The notes below the pieces were generated by a model. It had not been told where the DNA came from. It was given only the letters and a program-made list of their open reading frames with translations, and did not search any database. This document shows, piece by piece, positions 15,847-23,599 of a DNA stretch of 64,000 nucleotides; the first letter of the stretch is position 1, and each line of letters opens with the position of its first letter. Origin of the DNA: Spirosoma sp. 48-14 (GTDB lineage Bacteria; Bacteroidota; Bacteroidia; Cytophagales; Spirosomataceae). Both the position numbers and the translations under genes were made by a program. The DNA lies in NCBI RefSeq assembly GCF_001898575.1, contig NZ_MKUD01000070.1, positions 1 through 64,000 on the forward strand, in the 5' to 3' direction.

Positions 15847-16287
15847 CTACCGTTCTGGGTAGGTATCTATCTGGCCCGATAAATCCTGAATGGCTTCCTG
15901 GAGCTGATTTCGATTGAGCAGAATATCCATTTCCAGTGGAAAATCGGGATAAGGATGCCAGGCAGGGGTAAGCTCATGATTAAGCTGAATTTGCAGGCGA
16001 TATTGGTCGTTCGAAAGGGCTTTAGCCTCTACACTTAAACCAGGTTGTGAGAAATTGAGCGTAATGTGATTAGAGGCCTTATTCCATAACGAGCGTAAGC
16101 TAACCAGTAACCGCTTTACTTCCCAGGTTTGTAGAATAGCCGACCGCGTATCGGCCTTTTGGCGCCAGAAGGTCGAAAAACGGCACTGAAGCCGATTTCG
16201 GTCCCGCCAGGTGGTAGTGGCTTTACCATACCCAACAATAGCCATTTCGAATGAATCGGGAGAACCTGTGGAAGAAACAAATTTCAT
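15847..16287 (-). CDS. WapI-like immunity-family protein (tentative)
   Basis: 146 residues, soluble, no signal peptide. Its pattern of an N-terminal E-M-A-I-V-G-Y, a central W-E-V-K-R-L-L-x-x-L and a C-terminal stretch where beta-strands alternate with an F-P-L-E-M-D-I motif resembles the WapI-type immunity proteins and related single-domain families of Bacteroidota. No toxin is encoded next to it, so an immunity role would be as an orphan; a housekeeping role is equally possible. Its promoter region carries three regularly spaced half-sites (16308-16347). The assignment is by general resemblance only. Confidence 0.5.
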   Translation of the reverse strand: MKFVSSTGSPDSFEMAIVGYGKATTTWRDRNRLQCRFSTFWRQKADTRSAILQTWEVKRLLVSLRSLWNKASNHITLNFSQPGLSVEAKALSNDQYRLQIQLNHELTPAWHPYPDFPLEMDILLNRNQLQEAIQDLSGQIDTYPER

Positions 16288-16307
16288 AACGAGAGTAATT
16301 AGGGAGT

Positions 16308-16347
16308 GTATATTTGTCTACTTAACAAATATACTAAGTATTTGTTA
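16308..16347 (-). promoter_or_regulatory. Three-half-site operator over the promoter of the WapI-like gene
   Basis: TATTTGT at 16311-16317, ACAAATA at 16325-16331 and TATTTGT at 16339-16345 repeat in alternating orientation exactly every 14 bp, forming two overlapping palindromes (10-bp arms 16308-16317/16325-16334; 9-bp arms 16323-16331/16339-16347). The minus-strand -7 element TATATTTG (16333-16326) lies in the middle, 39 bp before the start codon. Confidence 0.5.
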
Positions 16348-16394
16348 GAGCGACATGAATTTTTCGTGATTTTTTGGACTTTTCGAGTTTATGA

Positions 16395-16487
16395 CAACGA
16401 AATGAGCGAAATGGTGAATGAGCAAAAGGTAAATGGCTGATGCAGGCAGGTTTTCACTCGTTCGATCCTGCATTCTTTCGCTCTTTA
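16395..16487. repeat. Degenerate relative of the 8-bp-word repeat
   Basis: 16397-16434 reads as loose octamers (AACGAAAT, GAGCGAAA, TGGTGAAT, GAGCAAAA) resembling the arm at 10837; 16471-16487 on the other strand reads TAAAGAGCGAAAGAATG, resembling its opposite arm. A 7-bp inner dyad (16440-16446/16467-16473) remains. It looks like a decayed copy of the same element, placed upstream of the dehydrogenase gene. Confidence 0.5.
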
Positions 16488-16510
16488 AAACAACCCTTCC
16501 CTGCTTTCCC

Positions 16511-16518
16511 TATCTTTG
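16511..16518 (+). promoter_or_regulatory. -7 promoter element of carboxynorspermidine synthase gene
   Basis: TATCTTTG, followed by CA, is a perfect Bacteroidota -7 element 40 bp before the ATG at 16559. No exact TTG is found at -33. Confidence 0.55.
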
Positions 16519-16558
16519 CAGCCGAAAACGAAACACACAAACTTTTAGATTCAGATAG

Positions 16559-17773
16559 ATGGCAAAGGTGCTCATTATTGGGGCGGGTGGTGTTGGCAGC
16601 GTGGTAGCACATAAGTGCGCCATGAACAGCAACGTATTTACTAGTATCATGCTGGCTAGCCGTACCAAGGCGAAATGCGACCGTATCGCAGCCGAGATTC
16701 AGGAAATGCACGGCGTAACGATTCAAACAGCGCAGGTCGATGCCGACGTGGTAGCCGAGACGGTTGCTTTAATTCGGTCATTCAATCCCGTGTTGGTAAT
16801 CAATGTGGCATTACCCTATCAGGATTTGCCCATTATGGATGCCTGTCTGGAAGCGGGTGTGCACTACATGGACACGGCTAACTACGAACCTAAGGATGTT
16901 GCCAAGTTTGAATATAGCTGGCAGTGGGCCTACAAAGAGCGTTTCGAGCAGGCTGGCCTGATGGCGTTGCTGGGTTGTGGTTTCGATCCGGGTGCTACGC
17001 AGGTATTTACGGCTTATGCTGCCAAACACTATTTCGACCGGATGGATTACCTCGATATTGTCGACTGTAATGCGGGGAACCACGGAAAGGCATTTGCGAC
17101 CAACTTTAATCCAGAAATCAACATTCGGGAAATTACCCAGCCCGGTCGCTACTGGGAGAATGGGGAGTGGGTGGAAATTCCGGCCATGAGTATTCATAAA
17201 CCCATCGACTATCCGGGCATTGGGCCCAAGGAGTCGTATGTACTCTACCACGAGGAGCTGGAATCGCTGGTGAAAAACTTCCCAACGCTGAAACGGGCTC
17301 GTTTCTGGATGACCTTCGGACAGGCCTATCTGACACACCTGGAGGTACTGCAAAACGTAGGCATGACGCGTATTGACCCCATCAAGTTTCAGGGCATGGA
17401 CATCGTTCCACTTGAATTTCTGAAGGCCGTACTACCCGCTCCTGACTCATTGGGCGAAAACTATACCGGCCAAACCAGTATTGGGTGCCAGATCAAGGGG
17501 GTAAAAGATGGCAATGAGCGTACCTATTTCATCTGGAATAACTGCGATCATGCCGAGACCTACAAAGAAGTTCGGGGGCAGGCCGTTAGTTATACCACCG
17601 GTGTGCCAGCCATGATTGGCGCTATGCTCATGCTGACGGGTGTCTGGATGAAGCCGGGCGTCTGGAATTGTGAAGAGCTTGATCCCGATCCGTTTATCGA
17701 GCAAATGAACAAACAGGGCTTACCCGTAAACGAACGGATCGATATTCCCTTACCGCACGAATATCCGGCCTGA
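16559..17773 (+). CDS. Carboxynorspermidine/carboxyspermidine synthase (saccharopine dehydrogenase family)
   Basis: 404 residues with an N-terminal Rossmann motif V-L-I-I-G-A-G-G-V-G-S-V. The family condenses L-aspartate semialdehyde with putrescine or diaminopropane using NADPH, giving carboxyspermidine or carboxynorspermidine. The stretches M-D-T-A-N-Y-E and G-C-G-F-D-P-G-A-T-Q-V-F are typical of the branch that acts in polyamine synthesis rather than lysine metabolism. The matching decarboxylase lies 2.2 kb downstream at 20005 on the same strand, which supports this role. A clear intrinsic terminator follows. Confidence 0.9.
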   Translation: MAKVLIIGAGGVGSVVAHKCAMNSNVFTSIMLASRTKAKCDRIAAEIQEMHGVTIQTAQVDADVVAETVALIRSFNPVLVINVALPYQDLPIMDACLEAGVHYMDTANYEPKDVAKFEYSWQWAYKERFEQAGLMALLGCGFDPGATQVFTAYAAKHYFDRMDYLDIVDCNAGNHGKAFATNFNPEINIREITQPGRYWENGEWVEIPAMSIHKPIDYPGIGPKESYVLYHEELESLVKNFPTLKRARFWMTFGQAYLTHLEVLQNVGMTRIDPIKFQGMDIVPLEFLKAVLPAPDSLGENYTGQTSIGCQIKGVKDGNERTYFIWNNCDHAETYKEVRGQAVSYTTGVPAMIGAMLMLTGVWMKPGVWNCEELDPDPFIEQMNKQGLPVNERIDIPLPHEYPA

Positions 17774-17791
17774 TTAAAAATTCTTAAAATA

Positions 17792-17826
17792 GAAAAATCC
17801 CGTCATACATCAAGGCGGGATTTTTC
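17792..17826 (+). terminator. Intrinsic terminator after carboxynorspermidine synthase gene
   Basis: 11-bp perfect arms GAAAAATCCCG (17792-17802) and CGGGATTTTTC (17816-17826) with a 13-nt loop, ending in a T-run. It separates the dehydrogenase from the downstream TonB group. Confidence 0.85.
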
Positions 17827-17861
17827 GTTACTTGACAAACTATTTCTAAACCACGCATCCT

Positions 17862-18644
17862 ATGAAACGTCTGGTACTTTTTGTGTTGGCAATGGCTTCC
17901 CTTGTTAATGTATATGCGCAGAAGCCTGATTCAACCAAAACACAGCCCGTTAATCAGTCGCAGTATAACCCCAATTCGCAACGGAATGGGTACGAAACCT
18001 ATCAATCAACCAGCCAGATTGTCGGTGCCGGCCCCTATACCATGGTCAACACCATCGACCATCGGTACGAGGGGTTGCGTGGAACACCGTATTTTCTGCC
18101 CGAGTGGAATAAAGGCCAGATCGAAATGGTGGCTGGGCAGCACTACAAAGATGTGCCGATCAAGTTCGACGCCTTCCGCCAGCACCTGATTCTGCTGCGG
18201 ACCTGGGCCGGAAATGACTCAATCATCGTTAATGCAGACCAGGTAAAGTCGTTTCAGCTAAAAAATGGCGATGGACAGTTTTATGTGTTTCGCCATATAC
18301 CATCGGCCAAAATCAGTGACGAACTTGTTAGGGAAGGCTATTTTCTGGTGCTCTATCAGGGAAAATCAGCCTTGCTGAAACGAATCGCCAAGGCGTTTAA
18401 ACAGGCCGATTATAAAAATCCTTACTCGAACAATGTCCGTTATGACGAATTTCGGGATATAATCTCTTATTATATCCTGAAGCCTGACATGACCCTGGAG
18501 AAAGTAAAACTCTCCGACAAATCACTGATTGAGGCATTGGGCGACCACAAAGAGGAACTGAAAGCGTATGTGAAGCAGGCCGATTTACATTTTAAGGCCG
18601 AAAATGATGCCATTCAGCTTGTCCAGAAGTACGATAGTTTCTGA
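17862..18644 (+). CDS. Secreted protein of unknown function
   Basis: 260 residues with a signal peptide ending V-Y-A-Q near residue 20. The mature part is a mixed, soluble protein (Y-x-G-L-R-G-T-P-Y-F-L-P-E-W near 66-79, then a charged C-terminal third), with no motif I can name. Similar secreted proteins of this size are common in Cytophagales. It precedes the TonB-like gene by 59 bp on the same strand and may share its transcript. Function not assigned. Confidence 0.75.
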   Translation: MKRLVLFVLAMASLVNVYAQKPDSTKTQPVNQSQYNPNSQRNGYETYQSTSQIVGAGPYTMVNTIDHRYEGLRGTPYFLPEWNKGQIEMVAGQHYKDVPIKFDAFRQHLILLRTWAGNDSIIVNADQVKSFQLKNGDGQFYVFRHIPSAKISDELVREGYFLVLYQGKSALLKRIAKAFKQADYKNPYSNNVRYDEFRDIISYYILKPDMTLEKVKLSDKSLIEALGDHKEELKAYVKQADLHFKAENDAIQLVQKYDSF

Positions 18645-18703
18645 CCAGATTGTGGAATACGGTGTGGGCCCACATCTAAGCGGTAAACCAACTAATTATC
18701 GCT

Positions 18704-19534
18704 ATGCGTCGCTCCGATCCGTTTCTGCCCGTTGCTCCTACCTACGACGACATTATTTTTCAGGCCCGTAATCAGGCCTATGGCGCATTTGTACTGCGTC
18801 AGCAGTATCGACCGACACTCAGCCGTGCTTTAGGCCTGGGTGTCGGTTTATTTTTAGCCGGATTGGCTGGGCCCGCCCTGTATGATCATTTCTGGCCTAA
18901 ACAGACAGCCTCCGATCAGGAAGTCATGATTTCGGCCGATATGATGAAACTGCCTGAGAAAATAGAGGAACCTCCGGTTACCTTACCCAAAACGGAACCG
19001 GCTCCGGCAGTCAATACCGTCCGAAACTTACCTCCCGAAGTGAAGCCTGAGGAGGAAGTGATTGACGAAAATCTGCCGCCCACTACTGATCAATTAAAAG
19101 ACGCTACATCGGGTACGGAAACGGCCGAAGGAACGGGTGCCGAAGAGGTAATACTGGCACCGGAAGCGTCTGCGCCAACCATTCAGGAGAAAGCAGTTGA
19201 AGTGGAAGCCGCCCCCGAAGCACCTTTTTTAAGGGTTGAGCAGCAGCCCGAGTATCCCGGCGGGATGGAAGCTTTGAGAAGCTTTCTGAGTAAAAACCTG
19301 AATTATCCGCGTGCAGCCGCATCGGCAGGGGTTTCGGGGCGAGTATATGTCAGCTTTGTGGTGAATACCGACGGTAGCCTGGCCGAGCTTCAGGTACTGA
19401 AAGGCATCGGCTTCGGTTGCGACGAAGAGGCCATTCGGGTTATGCAGAAAATGCCCCCATGGAAACCCGGTAAACAGTCGGGCCGGGCGGTGCGGGTCAG
19501 ATTCAATTTGCCCATTTCGTTTACGCTGGAATAA
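18704..19534 (+). CDS. TonB-family energy transducer
   Basis: 276 residues: short cytoplasmic N-terminus containing Q-A-R-N-Q-A-Y-G-A-F-V-L-R (common in Bacteroidota TonB proteins), one membrane helix (about 44-62), a long Pro/Glu-rich spacer across the periplasm (about 80-185), and a TonB C-terminal domain (about 190-275) with Y-P-x-x-A and G-R-V-Y-V-S-F-V-V. It would pass proton-motive energy to outer-membrane TonB-dependent receptors such as the one at 26179. ExbB and ExbD are not in the window. It is followed after 17 bp by a second TonB-C protein. Confidence 0.9.
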   Translation: MRRSDPFLPVAPTYDDIIFQARNQAYGAFVLRQQYRPTLSRALGLGVGLFLAGLAGPALYDHFWPKQTASDQEVMISADMMKLPEKIEEPPVTLPKTEPAPAVNTVRNLPPEVKPEEEVIDENLPPTTDQLKDATSGTETAEGTGAEEVILAPEASAPTIQEKAVEVEAAPEAPFLRVEQQPEYPGGMEALRSFLSKNLNYPRAAASAGVSGRVYVSFVVNTDGSLAELQVLKGIGFGCDEEAIRVMQKMPPWKPGKQSGRAVRVRFNLPISFTLE

Positions 19535-19551
19535 ATCGTTCACTCTGGGCC

Positions 19552-19974
19552 ATGCACTCTATCCCTATTGCCTTGCTGATCATTAGTTTGTTTATTCTGT
19601 CTGTGCCAAAGGCCCAGGGACAAACGATACATAAAACGGATACAACTGTATATACAATTGTTGAAAGCGCGCCAGCGTTTCCGGGCGGGTCTAAAGCGTT
19701 GACCAGCTACCTACAGGCGATGATACATTACCCGTTAATGGCTCAAAAAGAAAAGATAAAAGGCCGGGTTTTTGTGTCGTTTATTGTTGAAAAAGATGGT
19801 AGCCTGACCGATATCCGGCTACTGAAAGAACTTGGCTATGGATGCGATGAAGAAGCACTTCTGGCCGTAAAAGCCATGCCCTGCTGGGTGCCGGGGAGCC
19901 AGTCTGGAATACCGATCCGGGTGAAGTATTACCTGCCGATCGCTTTTGGGATGGATTCAGACAAACGTAAATGA
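19552..19974 (+). CDS. Secreted single-domain TonB-C protein
   Basis: 140 residues: signal peptide (about 1-23, ending A-Q-G-Q) followed directly by a TonB C-terminal domain (about 45-135) with Y-P-L-M-A, G-R-V-F-V-S-F-I-V and the G-C-D-E-E-A motif that the upstream TonB shares. Without the membrane anchor and spacer it cannot transduce energy by itself; it probably interacts with periplasmic or outer-membrane partners. It looks like a duplication of the domain next door (same F-V-S-F-I/V-V, same G-Y/F-G-C-D-E-E-A), 17 bp away in the same operon. Confidence 0.85.
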   Translation: MHSIPIALLIISLFILSVPKAQGQTIHKTDTTVYTIVESAPAFPGGSKALTSYLQAMIHYPLMAQKEKIKGRVFVSFIVEKDGSLTDIRLLKELGYGCDEEALLAVKAMPCWVPGSQSGIPIRVKYYLPIAFGMDSDKRK

Positions 19975-19992
19975 CATTCATTTGCCTTTGCC

Positions 19993-20000
19993 TACCTTTG
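19993..20000 (+). promoter_or_regulatory. -7 promoter element placed four bases before nspC
   Basis: TACCTTTG, followed by CGGT, matches the -7 consensus exactly, but the ATG begins at 20005. Transcription would start at or within a few bases of the start codon, so the mRNA would be leaderless or nearly so unless the gene is also read from upstream. Confidence 0.5.
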
Positions 20001-20004
20001 CGGT

Positions 20005-21156
20005 ATGAATACCAATCTGCTGCAACACCTGTCCGATCCGGCGATTCCGTCGCCCTGTTTTATTCTCGAAGAAGCTAAACTTCGCCGAAATCTTGACCTT
20101 ATCGATTCCGTTCAGAAGGCGGCTGGAGTAACCATTATTCTGGCCCTGAAAGGCTTTTCGATGTACAGTGCCTTTCCATTAGTACGCGAATACCTGAGTG
20201 GAGCTACGGCCAGTTCGCTCAACGAGATTAAACTCGTCAACGATTACATGGGCGTCAAAGCGCATACCTATATACCGGCTTACCGCGACGATGAGTTCGA
20301 CGAAGTGGTAGACCGTAGCAGCCACCTCACGTTTAATTCATGGAGCCAGTGGGAGCGATTTAACGATCGGGCCGTTGGGCGGGTATCGTGCGGTATCCGT
20401 GTCAATCCGCAGTACTCCGAAGTGGCTACGGAGATGTATAACCCTTGTGTGCCCGGTTCGCGGCTGGGTGCCACCCGCGATCAGTTACCCGATCAGCTAC
20501 CCGACGGACTGGAAGGGATTCATTTTCACACTCTTTGCGAAAATGACTCCTTTACCCTCGAGCGGACACTTCAGGCCTTTGAAGCGCGGTTTGCGGATTT
20601 ACTACATCAGGTGAAATGGGTCAATTTTGGTGGAGGGCATCTTATGACCCGCGAAGGGTACGATACGGCACACCTGATTGGTCTGTTAAGCGCTTTCCGG
20701 CAGAAATACAATGTCGATGTGATTCTGGAGCCGGGATCAGCCATTGCCTGGCAAACGGGGGTTCTGGTATCGACCGTGCTGGATGTGCTGGATAGTCAGG
20801 GGATTCATGTCGCCGTTCTGGATACGTCGTTTGCGGCTCATATGCCCGATACACTCGAAATGCCCTATAAGCCTCGCATCATCCATTCCTATCATGAACC
20901 AGTGGCTGGTAAGCCTACCTATCGGCTGGGAGGTATGACCTGCCTGGCGGGTGACTTTATGGGCGATTATTCGTTTGATTCCCCTTTGCAAATAGGCGAT
21001 AAAATCGTGTTCGATGATATGATTCATTACACGATGGTCAAAACCACGACCTTCAATGGCGTCAATCTACCTTCTATTGGAATATGGAAAGAGGATGAGA
21101 CATTCCAACTCGTGCGAACGTACGGTTACGAAAGCTTCAAAGACCGGCTGAGTTAA
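20005..21156 (+). CDS. nspC: Carboxynorspermidine decarboxylase
   Basis: 383 residues, a PLP enzyme of the alanine-racemase-fold decarboxylases. It removes CO2 from carboxy(nor)spermidine to give (nor)spermidine. Seen: the opening I-P-S-P-C-F-I-L-E-E, the PLP lysine in I-L-A-L-K-G-F-S, the glycine loop N-F-G-G-G-H and E-P-G-S-A near 245. With the synthase at 16559 it completes the carboxyspermidine route used by many Bacteroidota instead of the S-adenosylmethionine decarboxylase route. A -7 element sits four bases before the ATG. Confidence 0.95.
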   Translation: MNTNLLQHLSDPAIPSPCFILEEAKLRRNLDLIDSVQKAAGVTIILALKGFSMYSAFPLVREYLSGATASSLNEIKLVNDYMGVKAHTYIPAYRDDEFDEVVDRSSHLTFNSWSQWERFNDRAVGRVSCGIRVNPQYSEVATEMYNPCVPGSRLGATRDQLPDQLPDGLEGIHFHTLCENDSFTLERTLQAFEARFADLLHQVKWVNFGGGHLMTREGYDTAHLIGLLSAFRQKYNVDVILEPGSAIAWQTGVLVSTVLDVLDSQGIHVAVLDTSFAAHMPDTLEMPYKPRIIHSYHEPVAGKPTYRLGGMTCLAGDFMGDYSFDSPLQIGDKIVFDDMIHYTMVKTTTFNGVNLPSIGIWKEDETFQLVRTYGYESFKDRLS

Positions 21157-21166
21157 CGATAAACAG

Positions 21167-21211
21167 GTTGTAACGCGGTTGAAAATCGCCCGCTTTCTCC
21201 CGCGTTACAAC
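21167..21211. terminator. Hairpin after nspC
   Basis: 12-bp perfect arms (21167-21178 and 21200-21211) with a 21-nt loop, ten bases after the nspC stop and just before the stop of the convergent acyltransferase gene. Likely bidirectional transcript end; no T-run. Confidence 0.6.
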
Positions 21212-21223
21212 AACGATTAGCTA

Positions 21224-21790
21224 TTACTCAATAACGCCTGTTTCTTCCCATTGCGTTAGCCAATCCTTCTTGATGCCTTGTATGGATGAGAAAAACGCGT
21301 AGAAAGGAACCATATCGGCCTCATAATTGCCCGTTACATAGAGGGGTTCACTGAGAATGACCTGCTTACGGGGCCAGTCGAAGCCTGTGAGTATCAACGG
21401 AACGTTGGCCTTTAACGCAATGTAATAAAAGCCGGTTTTCAGCTTTTTAACATTACTGCGAGTGCCTTCAGGGGCGATGCAGATATGAAGATGGTCGCTT
21501 TGGCTAAAAACCTCTACAATTGCATCGACCAGATTGTGTGATCTATCCCGGTAAACAGGCTTGCCGCCAAGCGCCCGAAAGAGCCAGCCGGAATACCACA
21601 CAAACAGCGAACTCTTGGCCAGGTATTGAACCCAGACACGAGTGGCCGCCCGGGCACCGAGCCCCACGAGAAAATCCCAGTTGGTTGTATGGGGGGCAAC
21701 CACCCAAATGGTTTTGGGGAGATTAGGAACAGGACCTACTAATTGCCATCCGGCAATGGTAAACAACCAACGTGCAAAGGCACTGAGCAT
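21224..21790 (-). CDS. Lysophospholipid acyltransferase family protein
   Basis: 188 residues from the ATG at 21790. Motifs: H-T-T-N-W-D-F (the PlsC H-x4-D catalytic motif) and the acceptor-binding P-E-G-T-R-S, followed by K-T-G-F-Y-Y-I-A; this branch resembles small 1-acyl-glycerol-3-phosphate acyltransferases. It esterifies lysophospholipid or another acceptor at the inner membrane. The frame could also begin with GTG at 21820, but that codon lies in the arm of a 26-bp inverted repeat, so the ATG is preferred. Confidence 0.85.
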   Translation of the reverse strand: MLSAFARWLFTIAGWQLVGPVPNLPKTIWVVAPHTTNWDFLVGLGARAATRVWVQYLAKSSLFVWYSGWLFRALGGKPVYRDRSHNLVDAIVEVFSQSDHLHICIAPEGTRSNVKKLKTGFYYIALKANVPLILTGFDWPRKQVILSEPLYVTGNYEADMVPFYAFFSSIQGIKKDWLTQWEETGVIE

Positions 21791-21800
21791 AAGAGTCGAT

Positions 21801-21878
21801 AGTCGAAATAGATCAATCACTCAGTAATAGCCATTCTGGTTGAAAGACCTACTACTGAGTGATTGATCTATTTCGACT
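21801..21878. repeat. 26-bp perfect inverted repeat upstream of acyltransferase
   Basis: Arms 21801-21826 and 21853-21878 are perfectly complementary over 26 bp with a 26-nt loop. It lies between the small membrane ORF (21883-21984) and the acyltransferase, both on the minus strand. No clear word periodicity is seen in this one. Confidence 0.8.
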
Positions 21879-21882
21879 GAAA

Positions 21883-21984
21883 TTAATACTTCCGGTCATT
21901 GCGCTCCAGCCACCGACCCGTAATGAACGAAGCGGTTAGCAGAACGACGTAGAACAGAATGGTCAAAGGAGTTGATAAATCCAT
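21883..21984 (-). CDS. Small single-helix membrane protein (33 residues, candidate)
   Basis: A 33-codon frame starting ATG at 21984 and ending TAA at 21883-21885. The product has one hydrophobic helix (about 6-22, rich in L, F, V and I) and a charged tail R-W-L-E-R-N-D-R-K-Y, which fits a small inner-membrane protein with its C-terminus in the cytoplasm. It lies between hisB and the acyltransferase on the same strand; the gap (126 bp from hisB) and the hairpin after it suit an independent small gene. No family recognised and no clear ribosome site, so it may be chance. Confidence 0.4.
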   Translation of the reverse strand: MDLSTPLTILFYVVLLTASFITGRWLERNDRKY

Positions 21985-22110
21985 GTCGATGTTCGGTTGA
22001 ATTCAGATGCAAAAGTAATAGGAAAAGTCGATAGTTAACAGCCGTTGGCCGATACTCGTTCGTCAATTGTAGGTGCAAAAGCAGGCGGGTTATAACCGAC
22101 GGCTCCACAC

Positions 22111-23259
22111 TTACAAAACCCCTTTCGTACTAGGTAGGTTGTCCAGTTCTTTAATGTCACGTCGGACGGCCATTTTTATGGCTTTGGCAAAAGCTTTAAA
22201 AATAGCTTCGATTTTATGATGCTCATTGTCTCCTTCAACCTTGATGTTCAGATTGCAAAGTGCTGTATCTGAGAGTGATTTGAAGAAATGGAAAAACATT
22301 TCGGTAGGCATATCCCCGATTTTTTCGCGCCGAAATTCCGCATCCCAGACGAGCCACGGACGGCCCGAAAAATCGATACCGACCTGAGCCAGTGCTTCAT
22401 CCATTGGGAGTAAAAAACCATATCGGCTAATGCCCCGTTTATCGCCCAGCGCACGACGGTAGGCTTCCCCAAGGGCCAGTGCTGTATCCTCAATAGTATG
22501 ATGCTCGTCAATATGTAGGTCGCCGTTGACATGAATGGCCAGGTTTGCCCCTGAATGTTTGGCAACCTGGTCGAGCATGTGATCGAAAAAGCCCAGCCCC
22601 GTATGAATATCCGCTTTCCCTGAGCCATCCAGATTCAGATCGACACGAATTTGTGTTTCTTTGGTATTCCGTTCTACAGTGGCTGTTCGGGCGGGTAAGC
22701 GTAAAAATTCGTAAATCTGATCCCAGTTGTCGGTCGTTAGGGCAATCGCGTCCTGCATAGCTGGGGTCATGCCCGACACATCAGCAGCTTGTACCGTAGC
22801 TAGTCCATTGGGCGGTAGAAACAGGATGGCTTTAGCGCCCAGGTTAATCGCTAACTGTACATCTGTGAGCCGATCACCGATCACAAAACTATTGGCCAGG
22901 TCATAATCGGCTGAAAAATAGCCTGTCAGCATGCCGGTACCCGGTTTGCGCGTGGGGGAGTTATCGCGCGGAAAGTGACGATCAATGTGAATCGCCTTGA
23001 AGTGGATATTTTCTCCGGCGAAGGTGGTCAGCATTTTGTTGTGGGCGGGCCAGAAGGTATCTTCAGGGAACGAGTCGGTACCCAGTCCATCCTGGTTTGT
23101 GACCATAACTAGTTGATAATCTGTTTCTTCGGCTATTTTGCGCATTGCCGAAATCGCCTTGGGTATATAATCAAGCTTGGCTAATGAATCGACCTGTTGA
23201 TCGGGCTGTGGCTCAATTATAAGCGTGCCGTCGCGGTCGATAAATAAGATTTTTTGCAT
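22111..23259 (-). CDS. hisB: Bifunctional histidinol-phosphatase / imidazoleglycerol-phosphate dehydratase
   Basis: 382 residues in two parts. N-terminal HAD-type histidinol-phosphate phosphatase (1-170) with the nucleophile in F-I-D-R-D-G-T-L and V-I-G-D-R-L-T-D; C-terminal imidazoleglycerol-phosphate dehydratase (about 185-382) with the metal-binding D-E-H-H-T-I-E-D and H-H-K-I-E-A repeats. It catalyses steps 7 and 9 of histidine synthesis. The other his genes are not in the window. The -7 element TATCTTTG lies 21-28 bp upstream. Confidence 0.97.
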   Translation of the reverse strand: MQKILFIDRDGTLIIEPQPDQQVDSLAKLDYIPKAISAMRKIAEETDYQLVMVTNQDGLGTDSFPEDTFWPAHNKMLTTFAGENIHFKAIHIDRHFPRDNSPTRKPGTGMLTGYFSADYDLANSFVIGDRLTDVQLAINLGAKAILFLPPNGLATVQAADVSGMTPAMQDAIALTTDNWDQIYEFLRLPARTATVERNTKETQIRVDLNLDGSGKADIHTGLGFFDHMLDQVAKHSGANLAIHVNGDLHIDEHHTIEDTALALGEAYRRALGDKRGISRYGFLLPMDEALAQVGIDFSGRPWLVWDAEFRREKIGDMPTEMFFHFFKSLSDTALCNLNIKVEGDNEHHKIEAIFKAFAKAIKMAVRRDIKELDNLPSTKGVL

Positions 23260-23279
23260 AGTACGCAGGAATGAATGGG

Positions 23280-23287
23280 CAAAGATA
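23280..23287 (-). promoter_or_regulatory. -7 promoter element of hisB
   Basis: Minus-strand TATCTTTG, perfect match to TAnnTTTG, 21 bp before the hisB start. No histidine-rich leader peptide is seen. Confidence 0.5.
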
Positions 23288-23599
23288 GGGGTAGGGTAGC
23301 ATGCATCTAAAAAATTGTTATGTTTGCAGCGTATTCTTTATACACTATTAATCTTTCCCGCACTGATTCTCCTTTTTCTTTGTTACCTACAATAATTAAT
23401 AAAGTCTATACAATAAAGTGTAGTGCTTAAGGTTTAAGTAACTTGTTTTGAGTAATATTGAATACGATTAAAATAGAAGTAGATAAGTTATTTTTTTCGT
23501 AGTTATAGTATCCATATACCACCAATCAGCCCCATAAAAGGATAATTAAAAGCATTTTTCTCTTACATAATCATACAATTATAAACATTCAGGTACAGC
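23288..23599. other. AT-rich divergent intergenic region
   Basis: 312 bases between the hisB promoter and the NYN gene without a supported gene. A plus-strand TATGTTTG at 23319-23326 could start a long leader (about 270 nt) for the NYN-pabB operon, but other AT-rich starts are possible. No hairpin or riboswitch recognised. Confidence 0.4.

Noticed and set aside
16811..17353. 180-codon frame opposite the carboxynorspermidine synthase gene
   Set aside because: Antisense shadow of a conserved enzyme; no domain or promoter.
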